This document shows positions 34,116 through 43,220 of a DNA stretch of 64,000 nucleotides, piece after piece (the stretch's first letter is position 1; the number at the start of each line of letters is the position of its first letter). The position numbers and the translations under genes were made by a program. The notes below the pieces were generated by a model that worked only from the letters and a program-made list of their open reading frames with translations, was not told the DNA's origin and made no database searches. Source of the DNA: a virus; IMG/VR virus record IMGVR_UViG_3300009034_000001, positions 62,001-126,000 of that record; one strand, 5' to 3'.

Positions 34116-35828
34116 TTACAGTACCAACGAGGGTACGATTTTTTGTATGTGCTCCTCCTTCCCATAGAATCTCCCATCCCCAGCATGGATAACAGGAATA
34201 TCTAACGCTAACCAAATCCGAATTCCTAAACGTTGACATTCCTGAAAGAAGTATGAGTCTTCACCTAAATGCTTCGGCTGAACTGATTGTGTCCTAAAGA
34301 ACGGTCTCCCAATCTTCTGCAACGCATACGTAGAAATTAAACAAGCGCCTAATCCGGACATAACAAATCGATACTTATCGGAATTAACTTGAGTTTCAGA
34401 AAAAGAGCTAATATCCATAGCACGATTATCACTCTTACGAGCAACTCGCGCTACCGGAACTAGCATATCGTTATCTTTATAATAATAGTTTGCAACAACA
34501 ACGTCGACATCGTTTTTAAGTGCGCGTTCCATCATCTCATTTAAGAACGTTCGGTACACATAAATATCATCATCGATTAACAACAGCCAATCCGCTTTCT
34601 TATAAACAGTTAAACTACCAGCAACATTACGAGCTTGATCAATTGGCATTCCAACAACTTCCTCAACTTGCATATCATATGGTGCATACCACCTTATGTT
34701 GCTAAAGTTACGTTTAGAATTTCCTCTAAGTGAACAACACACGCCCAAGATCTTTTGGTTATAACCTTCTAATTCCTCATACTCCAGTAGTCGTCCAATC
34801 ATGCGGTCAGCCAAACGTTCATAATCCCAAGCTGAATATGAACCTCTATTTATGTTATTCATACGGTCTAACGTTCCAGATCTTGTCGATTCAACTACCG
34901 ACCGAATATACATATCCTGAAACTGACTTGACGCTGGATCACCGGGTATAATTATCCCGTTCTCGCCATTACAAATCTTCTCCACTAAAGCGCCTAACTG
35001 AGAAGTAACAGGTGAAGTTCCGGCATGGAGACAACAGTTTAATATGTGACAAGAAGTCTCAATAAATGTAGAAGGATACAGTAAAGCTTTACACTTCTCA
35101 ATTTCTCGAACCAATTCAGAATGATTCAAGCCGCCTAACCATTCAACGCCCTCTATATTCTGATCATAAAGTTCCTTGCCAACAGATAAAAGTTCCTCCC
35201 TTTGTTCATTTACAGCTTCTTCGTTTCCACCAACATTGTACATCTTTACAGAGCCAGCAACTTTTAATTTATACTCAGGAAGTTGAGTATGTATTTGTGG
35301 CCACATCTTCAAAAGTATATCCAACCCTCTATTTGGTGCTGAAGCATATATGAAAGCGTTCTCTTTCTGAATAGACTTATCAAACAGTTTTAAATCAATT
35401 CCATTCTCAAGCATCAATGACTGCCGTTCAGGAGATAATGTTGGTAGTTGTTTGATAAACTCGCCTTTCTGGAAATGTGAAAGAAAGATAAGTCTATCAA
35501 TCTTACCCTGTTGTATCAACACCTGTAAAGTTCCAATGGCAAACTCGTTTGGTAAATCCTGAAAGAATACAGCATTTATTTTACCTCTAACCTGAAAAAG
35601 TGGCGCCGGCGACCTGTAAGCTAATACAAGATCATACGACTTACCGGAAACGAATTCTTTGAAGTCTCCGCTATCTCTAAAGAAAACATCAAGTTCGCAA
35701 TCCGATCTCTTTTTAAGTGCACGTATCATAAACAAGAGTGCTGTTTCAGACCCGCCTAAAGGTTTTGTCAATGCTTCTTCATCAAAATAGTTGTTATTTG
35801 GTTCTACCAATAAAATTTTGTGCATCAT
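34116..35828 (-). CDS. Two-domain glycosyltransferase (GT-B/GT4-like plus GT-A-like)
   Basis: I place the start at ATG 35828 (570 residues) after GGGGGCAC; a longer frame overlaps the upstream gene. Residues 1-360 look like a GT4 GT-B enzyme: LGGSETALLFMIRAL, RLIFLSHFQKGEF, NAFIYASAPNRGLDILLKMW, EWLGGLNHSELVREIEKCKA, LYPSTFIETSCHI and NGENGIIIPGDP. Residues 370-570 form a GT-A domain with WLLLIDDDIYVYR (DDD motif), FVMSGLGACLISTYAL and GEDSYFFQECQRLGIRIWLA. One polypeptide could therefore add two sugars in sequence. It lies just before the propeller genes, so glycosylation of adhesins is an attractive but unproven idea. Confidence 0.82.
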   Translation of the reverse strand: MMHKILLVEPNNNYFDEEALTKPLGGSETALLFMIRALKKRSDCELDVFFRDSGDFKEFVSGKSYDLVLAYRSPAPLFQVRGKINAVFFQDLPNEFAIGTLQVLIQQGKIDRLIFLSHFQKGEFIKQLPTLSPERQSLMLENGIDLKLFDKSIQKENAFIYASAPNRGLDILLKMWPQIHTQLPEYKLKVAGSVKMYNVGGNEEAVNEQREELLSVGKELYDQNIEGVEWLGGLNHSELVREIEKCKALLYPSTFIETSCHILNCCLHAGTSPVTSQLGALVEKICNGENGIIIPGDPASSQFQDMYIRSVVESTRSGTLDRMNNINRGSYSAWDYERLADRMIGRLLEYEELEGYNQKILGVCCSLRGNSKRNFSNIRWYAPYDMQVEEVVGMPIDQARNVAGSLTVYKKADWLLLIDDDIYVYRTFLNEMMERALKNDVDVVVANYYYKDNDMLVPVARVARKSDNRAMDISSFSETQVNSDKYRFVMSGLGACLISTYALQKIGRPFFRTQSVQPKHLGEDSYFFQECQRLGIRIWLALDIPVIHAGDGRFYGKEEHIQKIVPSLVL

Positions 35829-35874
35829 GTGCCCCCTATTTTTTTTTAAAAAAATATTTCTCAAACTTGATCTC

Positions 35875-36594
35875 CTATTTTCCGGATTTCCTGAAATCGG
35901 TTTGAGCAAAAGCTTCCATATACCACGTCGGTAGCATACTGAACCCTTTGTCAAGTAAGTGCCAACATAAATCTTGAGACGATGCATTTGCCAATTTAAT
36001 TTCATGTCTACTTAAAAAGCCTGATGTGACACGCCGCGTTTTCTCAATAGCACGTTTATATATCCGCCACGCATATAAGCCGTTCTTTCTAATGTTATCC
36101 AACTCCTTCTGCAATTTTCGGCTAACAATATTTTCAAATTTCCATTCGCCATCTTGCGTCGACCAAGTTCCCACAACAGTACGACGAGGATCAAGAAAGT
36201 AGCCTGATAAATCAGCCCACGGCTCAAGTGGGAAAGGACTTATGGTATCTGGTTTCGCTATCATTGTAGGCTCTTCAACAAGCCGGACTTCTTCGCGATT
36301 CGCCTTCGACACTATGGTATAACCAATATTAATCAACGCTTTCCGTAATTCGTACAGGGGACAGTCGGCCAAACCGTACCGAAACAGGATTGTCGTGCCA
36401 TCCGTAAGGTCGACATCCCAAAGTGCAGAACCAGGTACGCCGTCTTTCCTCCAACGCGTCATAGTATTGTAAAGGTCTGGCGCAAGTTGTTCGTAAACAT
36501 CAAACAACAAATTGCCTGCTACATACCTAAAAATGCCAACCGTCATTCTGTCCGTCAAACGAACGAAGTATCCACTTGAGCCGCCTGGAATCAT
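35875..36594 (-). CDS. Hypothetical phage protein
   Basis: The 239-residue protein starts at ATG 36594 with a run of G (GGGGGGG) upstream. It begins IPGGSSGYFVRLTDRMTVGI and later has GSALWDVDLTDGTTILFRYG, both beta-like, then a helical, basic C-terminal half (RKLQKELDNIRKNGLYAWRI). I do not recognise it. It is close to the portal and HNH genes, so a virion role is possible. Confidence 0.6.
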   Translation of the reverse strand: MIPGGSSGYFVRLTDRMTVGIFRYVAGNLLFDVYEQLAPDLYNTMTRWRKDGVPGSALWDVDLTDGTTILFRYGLADCPLYELRKALINIGYTIVSKANREEVRLVEEPTMIAKPDTISPFPLEPWADLSGYFLDPRRTVVGTWSTQDGEWKFENIVSRKLQKELDNIRKNGLYAWRIYKRAIEKTRRVTSGFLSRHEIKLANASSQDLCWHLLDKGFSMLPTWYMEAFAQTDFRKSGK

Positions 36595-36597
36595 GAT

Positions 36598-37203
36598 TTA
36601 AACCCCCCCAATTATAATTGCGTTGTAAAACGCAGTATGCCATTCACGATCGAAGTTTGCTTTAGAGTTACATGACTTACACAGTGTTATTAAATTGCTA
36701 GGATCGCAGTTCTTTTTGTTATAGTCAATATGATGTCTAGTCAAAGCACGCGACTTTCCGTTGCACATGGGATTCTGGCAATGGTAACCGTCGCGTTCTT
36801 TTATCATCTCTTTAAACTCTTTAAAGTTCCAATCGAAACAATATGGTTCTGCTGAAATACCGCCTTTCCAGTTCCAACTGTTTGGACCACAAAACTTACC
36901 TTTAAGTGATTCAGACCTTTTACGATTTGACTCTGGAGTATGTTGTTTACCATACCAAGGATGATCGGGACCACACATTCCATACATTGGATGATCTGGA
37001 CCACACCTTCCGAACATTGGATTATTGGGACCTTTCTGTGAAATAAATATTTTGGAACGATGTAAGTTGCAATTACATGCTTTGTCCCTTATACTCGACC
37101 AAGACCGACCTGGGAGAACTGCTAACAGCTTTTCCTTTGTCCAATCGTAGTATCCCCTCTCCAAAATTTCTAACTCAATTTTATTCCAACGTTTTCCCTT
37201 CAT
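36598..37203 (-). CDS. HNH homing endonuclease with NUMOD3-like repeats
   Basis: The start ATG 37203 shares one base with the portal stop (TAATG), giving 201 residues. An N-terminal DNA-binding region (KIELEILERGYYDWTKEKL, SWSSIRDKA) is followed by NUMOD3-like segments (NPMFGRCGPDHPMYG, GPDHPWYGKQHTPESN, GPNSWNWKGG). The C-terminal HNH domain has ERDGYHCQNPMC, LTRHHIDYNKKNC and LITLCKSCNSKAN, with the catalytic HH and zinc cysteines. Such free-standing endonucleases spread by cutting alleles that lack them. Its insertion directly behind the portal gene is typical of a mobile intruder in a conserved phage region. Confidence 0.9.
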   Translation of the reverse strand: MKGKRWNKIELEILERGYYDWTKEKLLAVLPGRSWSSIRDKACNCNLHRSKIFISQKGPNNPMFGRCGPDHPMYGMCGPDHPWYGKQHTPESNRKRSESLKGKFCGPNSWNWKGGISAEPYCFDWNFKEFKEMIKERDGYHCQNPMCNGKSRALTRHHIDYNKKNCDPSNLITLCKSCNSKANFDREWHTAFYNAIIIGGV

Positions 37204-40200
37204 TACATCTCGCCCATCTCCTTTAGTGCTGTCTCCCATGCGTCGATCAACTCAATCGTTAGAGGATCTGTACCTAATTTTGGATCTTTCTTTATGATTC
37301 GTCTCAATTCCAACAACAATCTCTTTTTCATTTCTGGATCTAAAATCTCCTCCGACCTCAACAATTTTTCTATCATCGCTTTTCTTAATGCTAAAAGTTT
37401 GGTAACGGTCGTCTTCGGGAGTGTTTCCTTCAACACGAATTGACGTACAATAGCTTCAATTTCATCTACCACTTGTACAGCACTTCCGCGAGCAACTACA
37501 GGAGATGTTACTGACAAAGCAAATGCATTAGCAAAAATATCTGATGGATCCGCTAAACAATATGATCTTAAACTCAATGGATATCCAGACTTCATCCCAT
37601 CCATCATACTTGAAAGCTTTGTTGAGTCAATAAAGTGCCACGGGTCCTTTAGTACCTTAACGTACTCTCTCTCCAACCACCTAACATTTTTCGGTGTTAA
37701 CTTGTAAACCTTTGCGTTAATAATTAATGAACTAAGGAGCCACCTTCTTAATTCAAGCACGCGAGCCCTGGCTTCAGGATTTGGAGCAATATAAATCTTC
37801 CAAATATGGTGTCCCATTTCATGTGCCGTTGGATACACCTCTGGAACCGTAAATATTGAATATTTCGACTTAACACCAAAGTTTCTTAATAGAGTGGGAT
37901 CGACCACGGTAGTCTCAGAATATTTGCACAGTGCAAAGTTATCATGCACAACTAAAGCTCGTAAGTCCTTAAAAAACTCCTTCCGTCGTAAACCTGGATA
38001 CCGGGTTAACATTTCCTCAAGCCACGTAAGACCCTCTCTTCGTTGTGCTGCGGTCATCGTCTTTGTAAAAGCAGGCGTGACCAATTTTAAAATGTCCGGA
38101 ATCTTATGGTCCGCCCTCCAAGGTACACGAGCCGCCTTTCTGACTAATCGAATATACTCCCTGGGATGGATCTTATTAACATGAGTCCAAAGAAATTCTT
38201 GAAATACTGGTGCCCACGGTAACCTTCTGAAGCCTTCATAGTCAGTAATAAACCAAGAAAAGTTCTTTTTCATAAATTCGTCAATATTAAAAAACGACTT
38301 GGGATCCATCCACCAATCAATATCAAGTTTATGCTTTCTAAAGAACGAAGGTAATTTTGGATTACGTCCAGCAATTACAATGTTACGAAATTCCTTTTCA
38401 ACAAATGCATAACGTTCTGGCCCAACCAGTTTTACTGGAACCTTTACCTTTAATGTCCTCGCAGCATCGTCTAACATGTTTGTCGTAATCTTCTTGGCCT
38501 CCCTTAAATACACTCTATAATACTCATCTCGTATGTCAAACATTATTTTACCAAATACTGAATTCACCAAATCAGGAATCTGGGCTTCAGCTCGTTTCCA
38601 CGGTTGTAAAGCTTCAACAAACTGAGTTACATGTGAATCCTTAAATGGCTTCGGTACCATTATAGTGCGTATTCCATCCTTCATGCTAGATCTAACTGTC
38701 CTTAAACCGGGCACATCCTTAACAACGACTCCAGCCCAATATTCCTTGCGCATAGCACCCGGAATACGATTCCACAAAAGTTGTGCAGTTGCTGTATTCG
38801 AAAGTTTAAATTGAGGTATAAAGCTTTCCCATTTAAAAGTTGGATCGCCCTTCAGCCAACGCTTAACATTAAACAGTCGTCCAACAAATTTACTCTCTTG
38901 AGCATACTCTCTCAAGACTGGAATTAAAATACACCTGCAATTCGTGCAACAAGGCAAATCAGCACTTTTCGGCCTCATTGGCAACTCATAAGCAGAAAAT
39001 TCAATTCCAGCTAATTGTGCGCATACTTTACAGGAATTACCGTCGCCCATGCCAACCCAAAGGAACCTTCTGTATTCCCGAGGCACAGAAATGGCTTTTA
39101 AACCTTCAATCAACGGGATATTAGCAACATCCCCCAAAACAGACGCATACAATGCTACCTGCCATACCCAACCAGTAAGTGTGGTATTAATCTTATTTAA
39201 TAAATCTGTACGTTCCTCAGGCGAAGCATCAGATAATTGTCTGACGGAAGGATACAAATGTCTCTCCGCATAAGATCTCGGCCAGTCAAGTTTCTCCTCC
39301 GTTAGTTCTCGTTTTTGAGTACTTAAATCTACACTACCCCAGTTAACACCGCCTACCGGTTTGTAATAATGATCTGAATTCCATTTTCCTAAATCGGTAG
39401 CCTTATTAAAGTAGTCATCTACAATAGGTGACCACTCATCAATCATATTATTTAATTGGGTTTCGGCATCATCGGCTACGGCTCTTGTAATTAAACCACG
39501 TTGGACAACCAAGCCTTCTACCGATTTTTTAAACTTAAAGTATGAGGTGTACAGTTTACCACGATATTCGTGAATTAATTTACGTCTCTTCTCAATAAAT
39601 TCTTGTTCGTGTGGTCCGTAAACTCGACTTCCAGTTAAAGCACTAATCCGGTAGTTCTTAGCGCGTGCTTCAACAGGTTCTTTCTTTGCCTGTCGTTCGA
39701 GTGGAATTGGTTCTTGCTCTTCCTCTACTTCCTCTACTTCAACAGCTCTCAGTTCTTCGACTTTTCCTTCGCCTAATTCTTTTGGAGTTGTTAATCCTGT
39801 AGGTGACTTTACATATAGTATATCGCCGCCCTTCACAGGAGCCAAACTCCAAACCTTACGACCTGCATTTAATGTAATTAAACCAGAGGTCACCAATCCT
39901 TGGACTTCTTCAGGCCTTATTCGTTTTGTAAGTACAAACTTTGCTTTCATGCCGGCCAACAAGAATGTGTTTAACTTTTCCTCAAGATGTTCCGAAAGTA
40001 AATCTACCAAGGACGAAGTTTTATCAAGACCGTCAAAGAAGCCAAAACCCTTCTCAATAACCTTATCACAATAGTCAATAATTGGTTTTACACTTAACTC
40101 ACGGAAGTTATTATCAAAAGGAACCCATCCCAATTTTTCAACGCCGTCAATGATACGCATTGCATCATCGGTTTGTAATGCGGTACCAAAAGACTTTTCG

Positions 40201-40904
40201 GCTCTATCTCGAGCTTCTTTACCAATTTCAGACATATGCAAAACGCCAAAAGGATTCTTTCGTTTCGAACCCTGCTTCGACCAGGAACTTAACCAATTGA
40301 GTACTCCAGAAATCTCACTTGCAATTGAACAAATAATTGGCTCTCCTCGCTTAGTGTATGTCTTTGGAAAACCTTTCACAAATACAATTTCATCAATGGA
40401 AAAGTCGATCTCTTTCTTCTGTCCATTCACGGTTGCAATTTGTTTATAACCTGTGATAGTTCCAAACGTATCCATCTTCTCTTTGAAAGTTGAAGCATCG
40501 CGGCAAAAAACTTCTACCACACTATTAGCATTAGAAAGTACTTTCTGTAGTACGCCTTTATCAAGAACTAGGATGTCGGATAAGAATTGCCAAAGAACAT
40601 CAAAGAATGTTTCGCGTCCCGAATTTGCAACGTCATTTAAAAGAAATCCTTCCTTCTTTCCAACAAAACCCCAATTCTGATCAAGGAGTGTCTGTTTACA
40701 AACTTGGTCAATACATCTTCGTACTGCAGGCATCCTGAAATAACAATTTCTTAACACTTCAGGCGACCACTCTCCTTCTACAGCTTGAACAAACTCCCAC
40801 AACATCGTCCAAGCGGTATGTGCTCCTTTCTTTTCTTCGCGGATAATCTCGTTTGGTTTCTCAAACGGTTTCTTCAAATTCCTGAAAAAATATCCCCAAT
40901 CCAT
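37203..40904 (-). CDS. Portal-MuF fusion with C-terminal metallopeptidase-like domain
   Basis: This is a 1233-residue fusion. Residues 30-400 are a phage portal domain (LVLDKGVLQKVLSNANSVVE, IDEIVFVKGFP, SIASEISGVLNWLSSWSKQG). An acidic linker (385-400, EVEEVEEEQEP) leads to a MuF/head-morphogenesis region at about 430-665, with the paired cysteine motif C625-x2-C628 ... C652-C-x2-C656-x-C658. The C-terminal 570 residues include H1028-E-M-G-H1032 in YPTAHEMGHHIWKI and DIFANAFALS (D1122), the same zinc pattern as in the 20-26 kb proteins. Portals line the DNA channel and MuF proteins are often injected. The peptidase domain could thus be delivered into the host or act in head maturation. The start has GAGGTG upstream. 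Confidence 0.88.
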   Translation of the reverse strand: MDWGYFFRNLKKPFEKPNEIIREEKKGAHTAWTMLWEFVQAVEGEWSPEVLRNCYFRMPAVRRCIDQVCKQTLLDQNWGFVGKKEGFLLNDVANSGRETFFDVLWQFLSDILVLDKGVLQKVLSNANSVVEVFCRDASTFKEKMDTFGTITGYKQIATVNGQKKEIDFSIDEIVFVKGFPKTYTKRGEPIICSIASEISGVLNWLSSWSKQGSKRKNPFGVLHMSEIGKEARDRAEKSFGTALQTDDAMRIIDGVEKLGWVPFDNNFRELSVKPIIDYCDKVIEKGFGFFDGLDKTSSLVDLLSEHLEEKLNTFLLAGMKAKFVLTKRIRPEEVQGLVTSGLITLNAGRKVWSLAPVKGGDILYVKSPTGLTTPKELGEGKVEELRAVEVEEVEEEQEPIPLERQAKKEPVEARAKNYRISALTGSRVYGPHEQEFIEKRRKLIHEYRGKLYTSYFKFKKSVEGLVVQRGLITRAVADDAETQLNNMIDEWSPIVDDYFNKATDLGKWNSDHYYKPVGGVNWGSVDLSTQKRELTEEKLDWPRSYAERHLYPSVRQLSDASPEERTDLLNKINTTLTGWVWQVALYASVLGDVANIPLIEGLKAISVPREYRRFLWVGMGDGNSCKVCAQLAGIEFSAYELPMRPKSADLPCCTNCRCILIPVLREYAQESKFVGRLFNVKRWLKGDPTFKWESFIPQFKLSNTATAQLLWNRIPGAMRKEYWAGVVVKDVPGLRTVRSSMKDGIRTIMVPKPFKDSHVTQFVEALQPWKRAEAQIPDLVNSVFGKIMFDIRDEYYRVYLREAKKITTNMLDDAARTLKVKVPVKLVGPERYAFVEKEFRNIVIAGRNPKLPSFFRKHKLDIDWWMDPKSFFNIDEFMKKNFSWFITDYEGFRRLPWAPVFQEFLWTHVNKIHPREYIRLVRKAARVPWRADHKIPDILKLVTPAFTKTMTAAQRREGLTWLEEMLTRYPGLRRKEFFKDLRALVVHDNFALCKYSETTVVDPTLLRNFGVKSKYSIFTVPEVYPTAHEMGHHIWKIYIAPNPEARARVLELRRWLLSSLIINAKVYKLTPKNVRWLEREYVKVLKDPWHFIDSTKLSSMMDGMKSGYPLSLRSYCLADPSDIFANAFALSVTSPVVARGSAVQVVDEIEAIVRQFVLKETLPKTTVTKLLALRKAMIEKLLRSEEILDPEMKKRLLLELRRIIKKDPKLGTDPLTIELIDAWETALKEMGEM

Positions 40905-40917
40905 ATTTCACCTCACA

Positions 40918-42339
40918 TTAAATTGCCCATACTGATATACGTCCACGTTCGGCAAGTGAATCTAACGAACGTACCGCCTCTCTTGCAAAAAAACTCGCAA
41001 GTACGCAGTCTTTATACTTCGTATTTGGCCAATATAACACTTCATTCATAAAGCCGCACCAACCACACTGACATTCAACCGAGTGTTTAAATTTTGGAAC
41101 TCGCCACATGCGATTTGCCATTTCCATAAACATCGAAGCAAGTCCCAACTGTGGATCCCATTTCGATTTACCCGTTGTGAAATAAGCCTTAAGCGGCAAC
41201 TTCTTCATCTCAGAAGTCCATTCCAATAAGGCCTTTTGATATGTATTACTTTCAACCAATATTATTTCAGATTTGAACTGTTCATAAGTGTCAATTATTA
41301 CCCGACCCTGATTAGGCGAACCTTGTCGTAAACGTTTAATATCTATAGGAATTCTAATTCCATTCTCATCTACCGCAATTGTAAACACAACAGTCCAAGC
41401 CTTATCCCTCGAGATTGCCGGATCAACCCCTGTATACTTAGGGAAATCCTTGGTAAAGTCCACGACGTTTGAAATTGTTAATGGATCAAATTCATCCATT
41501 AACATATCCTTCGTTACAGTAGATTGAGGCTCACCATAAGGTATTAATCTGTATGCCCTATTGGCCGATTCCTCATCTTCCTCAAATTCTGCAATCAATG
41601 CCTCACGAGGCCAAATTTCCGGCCACAGCGGTGTAAAGTCTTCATCAATTATATATACAAACTTCTTGAAACGTTTACTTTCCCTCCAAATGTGCATGGT
41701 CAGATCATCTTCAAACCATGGAGTTCCAATATAAATAACTTTATTCCACCGAGGATCCGTCATCTTCATCCATGTATCGTCCCAGCTCCGCCTAATCGAC
41801 TTACGTAATCCAGCCGTACAGCTGTTTCGACGGTCTACAACATCATCAGCAATGAGAACATCACAACGACCACCAGTTACAGAAGAAGTAATTCCATTAA
41901 CCTCAAGAGTTGCATCCTTCAAAAATTGATCTCTCTGTACAGTTAACTTGTTACTTGTCCAAGGATCCCCAGGCCTAATATTGGGGAAAATCTTGTGATA
42001 CTTCTCATTCTGTTCAAAATTGGTAAGGTGCCACTGACCAATCTCACTCCCCTTGTCCGAACTACATGTGGCTACCTTAACCCTCAAATCAGGATTATTG
42101 CCAATCTTCCAAGAAACCCAATGTAAAGTTATAACGCTACTCTTACCATGCCCGCGTGGAGCAGCAATAAATATAAAATCGTTTTCCTCTATTGCTTGGA
42201 GCCACTCCAGATGCATAGGACACAATGGCATGCCAAATGCATATGATTGAAAAGCCGCAGGATCAGTCCGACAAGTTTCAACAAGTTCGGTCTCTAGCTC
42301 CCGTTTCCTCTTTATTAACTTTCGATTATCGGAGCCCAT
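40918..42339 (-). CDS. terL: Terminase large subunit
   Basis: The 473-residue DNA-packaging motor has Walker A at A60-PRGHGKS-S68, Walker B LIADD at 162-166, and the nuclease acidic motif TGVDPAISRD (D306) with a second acidic strand IILVESNTY. A coupling motif, VIYIGTPW, lies at about 201-208. The start overlaps the small subunit stop by one base (TAATG). The portal fusion follows directly. Length and motif order are normal for the family. Confidence 0.96.
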   Translation of the reverse strand: MGSDNRKLIKRKRELETELVETCRTDPAAFQSYAFGMPLCPMHLEWLQAIEENDFIFIAAPRGHGKSSVITLHWVSWKIGNNPDLRVKVATCSSDKGSEIGQWHLTNFEQNEKYHKIFPNIRPGDPWTSNKLTVQRDQFLKDATLEVNGITSSVTGGRCDVLIADDVVDRRNSCTAGLRKSIRRSWDDTWMKMTDPRWNKVIYIGTPWFEDDLTMHIWRESKRFKKFVYIIDEDFTPLWPEIWPREALIAEFEEDEESANRAYRLIPYGEPQSTVTKDMLMDEFDPLTISNVVDFTKDFPKYTGVDPAISRDKAWTVVFTIAVDENGIRIPIDIKRLRQGSPNQGRVIIDTYEQFKSEIILVESNTYQKALLEWTSEMKKLPLKAYFTTGKSKWDPQLGLASMFMEMANRMWRVPKFKHSVECQCGWCGFMNEVLYWPNTKYKDCVLASFFAREAVRSLDSLAERGRISVWAI

Positions 42340-42821
42340 TACTCCGTATCAACCCCCGAACCCTCTTCTTTAAAAGACTTAAGTTGGACTTCTTGTATCC
42401 TTTTCATCTCTTCCTCTAACCTTTTTACTTGTTCTTCAAGGGTTTCACTTTCGTCTGGCTTCCTGCCTTTTGTCATTTCTCGTATAAACTTAAATGTGCT
42501 CATAACATCCGACCAATTCTTAGGCTTAATAATACCTTGAATGACCGGAAGAAGTGCTTTTGTAAATAACAAATGGCACATCAAATGTTCATGTCGATAT
42601 AGGTTTAGTATGCGTTCCCTCATTTCTGGAGGAAACAACTCACAAACTGTTGATGCAGCTTCTTTCCTTAGTTCAAGAGCTCGATCATCCCAATTTTCCT
42701 CCTGCCTCCATTTATGAAGAGTGGAATTTGGAATACTCGTTAACTTTTCAACAGCAGCAATTTCACCGTGTTGACAATATAACTCAAATGCCTTAGCTCT
42801 TTCTTTCGCGGTATGTGCCAT
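42339..42821 (-). CDS. terS: Terminase small subunit-like DNA-binding protein
   Basis: The 160-residue product has an N-terminal helix-turn-helix (AKAFELYCQHGEIAAVEKLT, IPNSTLHKWRQEENW) typical of terminase small subunits that recognise the packaging site. A helical middle and an acidic coiled C-terminus (ETLEEQVKRLEEEMKRIQE) follow. It ends in TAATG with terL. No clear ribosome site precedes ATG 42821, so this start is less certain. Confidence 0.82.
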   Translation of the reverse strand: MAHTAKERAKAFELYCQHGEIAAVEKLTSIPNSTLHKWRQEENWDDRALELRKEAASTVCELFPPEMRERILNLYRHEHLMCHLLFTKALLPVIQGIIKPKNWSDVMSTFKFIREMTKGRKPDESETLEEQVKRLEEEMKRIQEVQLKSFKEEGSGVDTE

Positions 42822-42870
42822 TTAAGTTGACATTTTCTACCAAGATTAAGCTTTTTTGTTTGAACCTTCA

Positions 42871-42899
42871 AAAAAGTCAAAAAGCCTAGCGTCTTTTTG
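42871..42899 (-). terminator. Candidate rho-independent terminator before the packaging genes
   Basis: Read on the minus strand, a 7-bp stem (CAAAAAG / CTTTTTG, 42899-42893 with 42884-42878) with an 8-base loop is followed two bases later by a T6 run. It lies in the 130-bp gap between the recA region and terS, the main module boundary of the window. The stem is AT-rich and would be weak. A second imperfect palindrome (TTTTTTGAAGGTTCAAACAAAA) follows immediately. Confidence 0.4.
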
Positions 42900-42952
42900 G
42901 CAGAAAACCTCCAATATTTTAATTTTAATAGAAAATTGTCTCAGGTTCAAGT

Positions 42953-43210
42953 CTAAACGTAAAGCAAAACGTCAAATAATGGCGCCACTTTCAGATTTTT
43001 CCATGCAAACTGAGGAATTTCGTCAGAAAGATTATTTAATGTACAAACTGACATCACAGGATAATTGGATTTGGAATAACAAAAGAGTGGGATATAGTCT
43101 TGCGGACAGTTTTGGACTACTTCATAAAATCTCTGAAAGGGTTTAAAACTACTAGGACGAACGATAAAATCCTTTATAGGAAACCAACAGGCATCAAACT
43201 CAATGTACAC
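42953..43210 (-). CDS. Possible small protein after recA, start unclear
   Basis: The open frame after the recA stop encodes about 85 residues with protein-like composition (YIEFDACWFPIKDFIVRPS, FQRFYEVVQNCPQDYIPLF, FAWKNLKVAPLFDVLLYV). No good start lies in this frame; GTG 43210 is the nearest and its AAAGGA site is too far. That site is ideally placed for an ATG at 43222 in another frame, which stops after 15 codons. The gene may be frameshifted, may start at a rare codon, or may be spurious. Confidence 0.4.
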   Translation of the reverse strand: MYIEFDACWFPIKDFIVRPSSFKPFQRFYEVVQNCPQDYIPLFCYSKSNYPVMSVCTLNNLSDEIPQFAWKNLKVAPLFDVLLYV

Positions 43211-43220
43211 CGCTGGACCA

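Noticed and set aside
42856-43146. Plus-strand 96-codon frame near the terminator
   Set aside because: Low-complexity Lys/Ser start, no ribosome site, opposite to all other genes.
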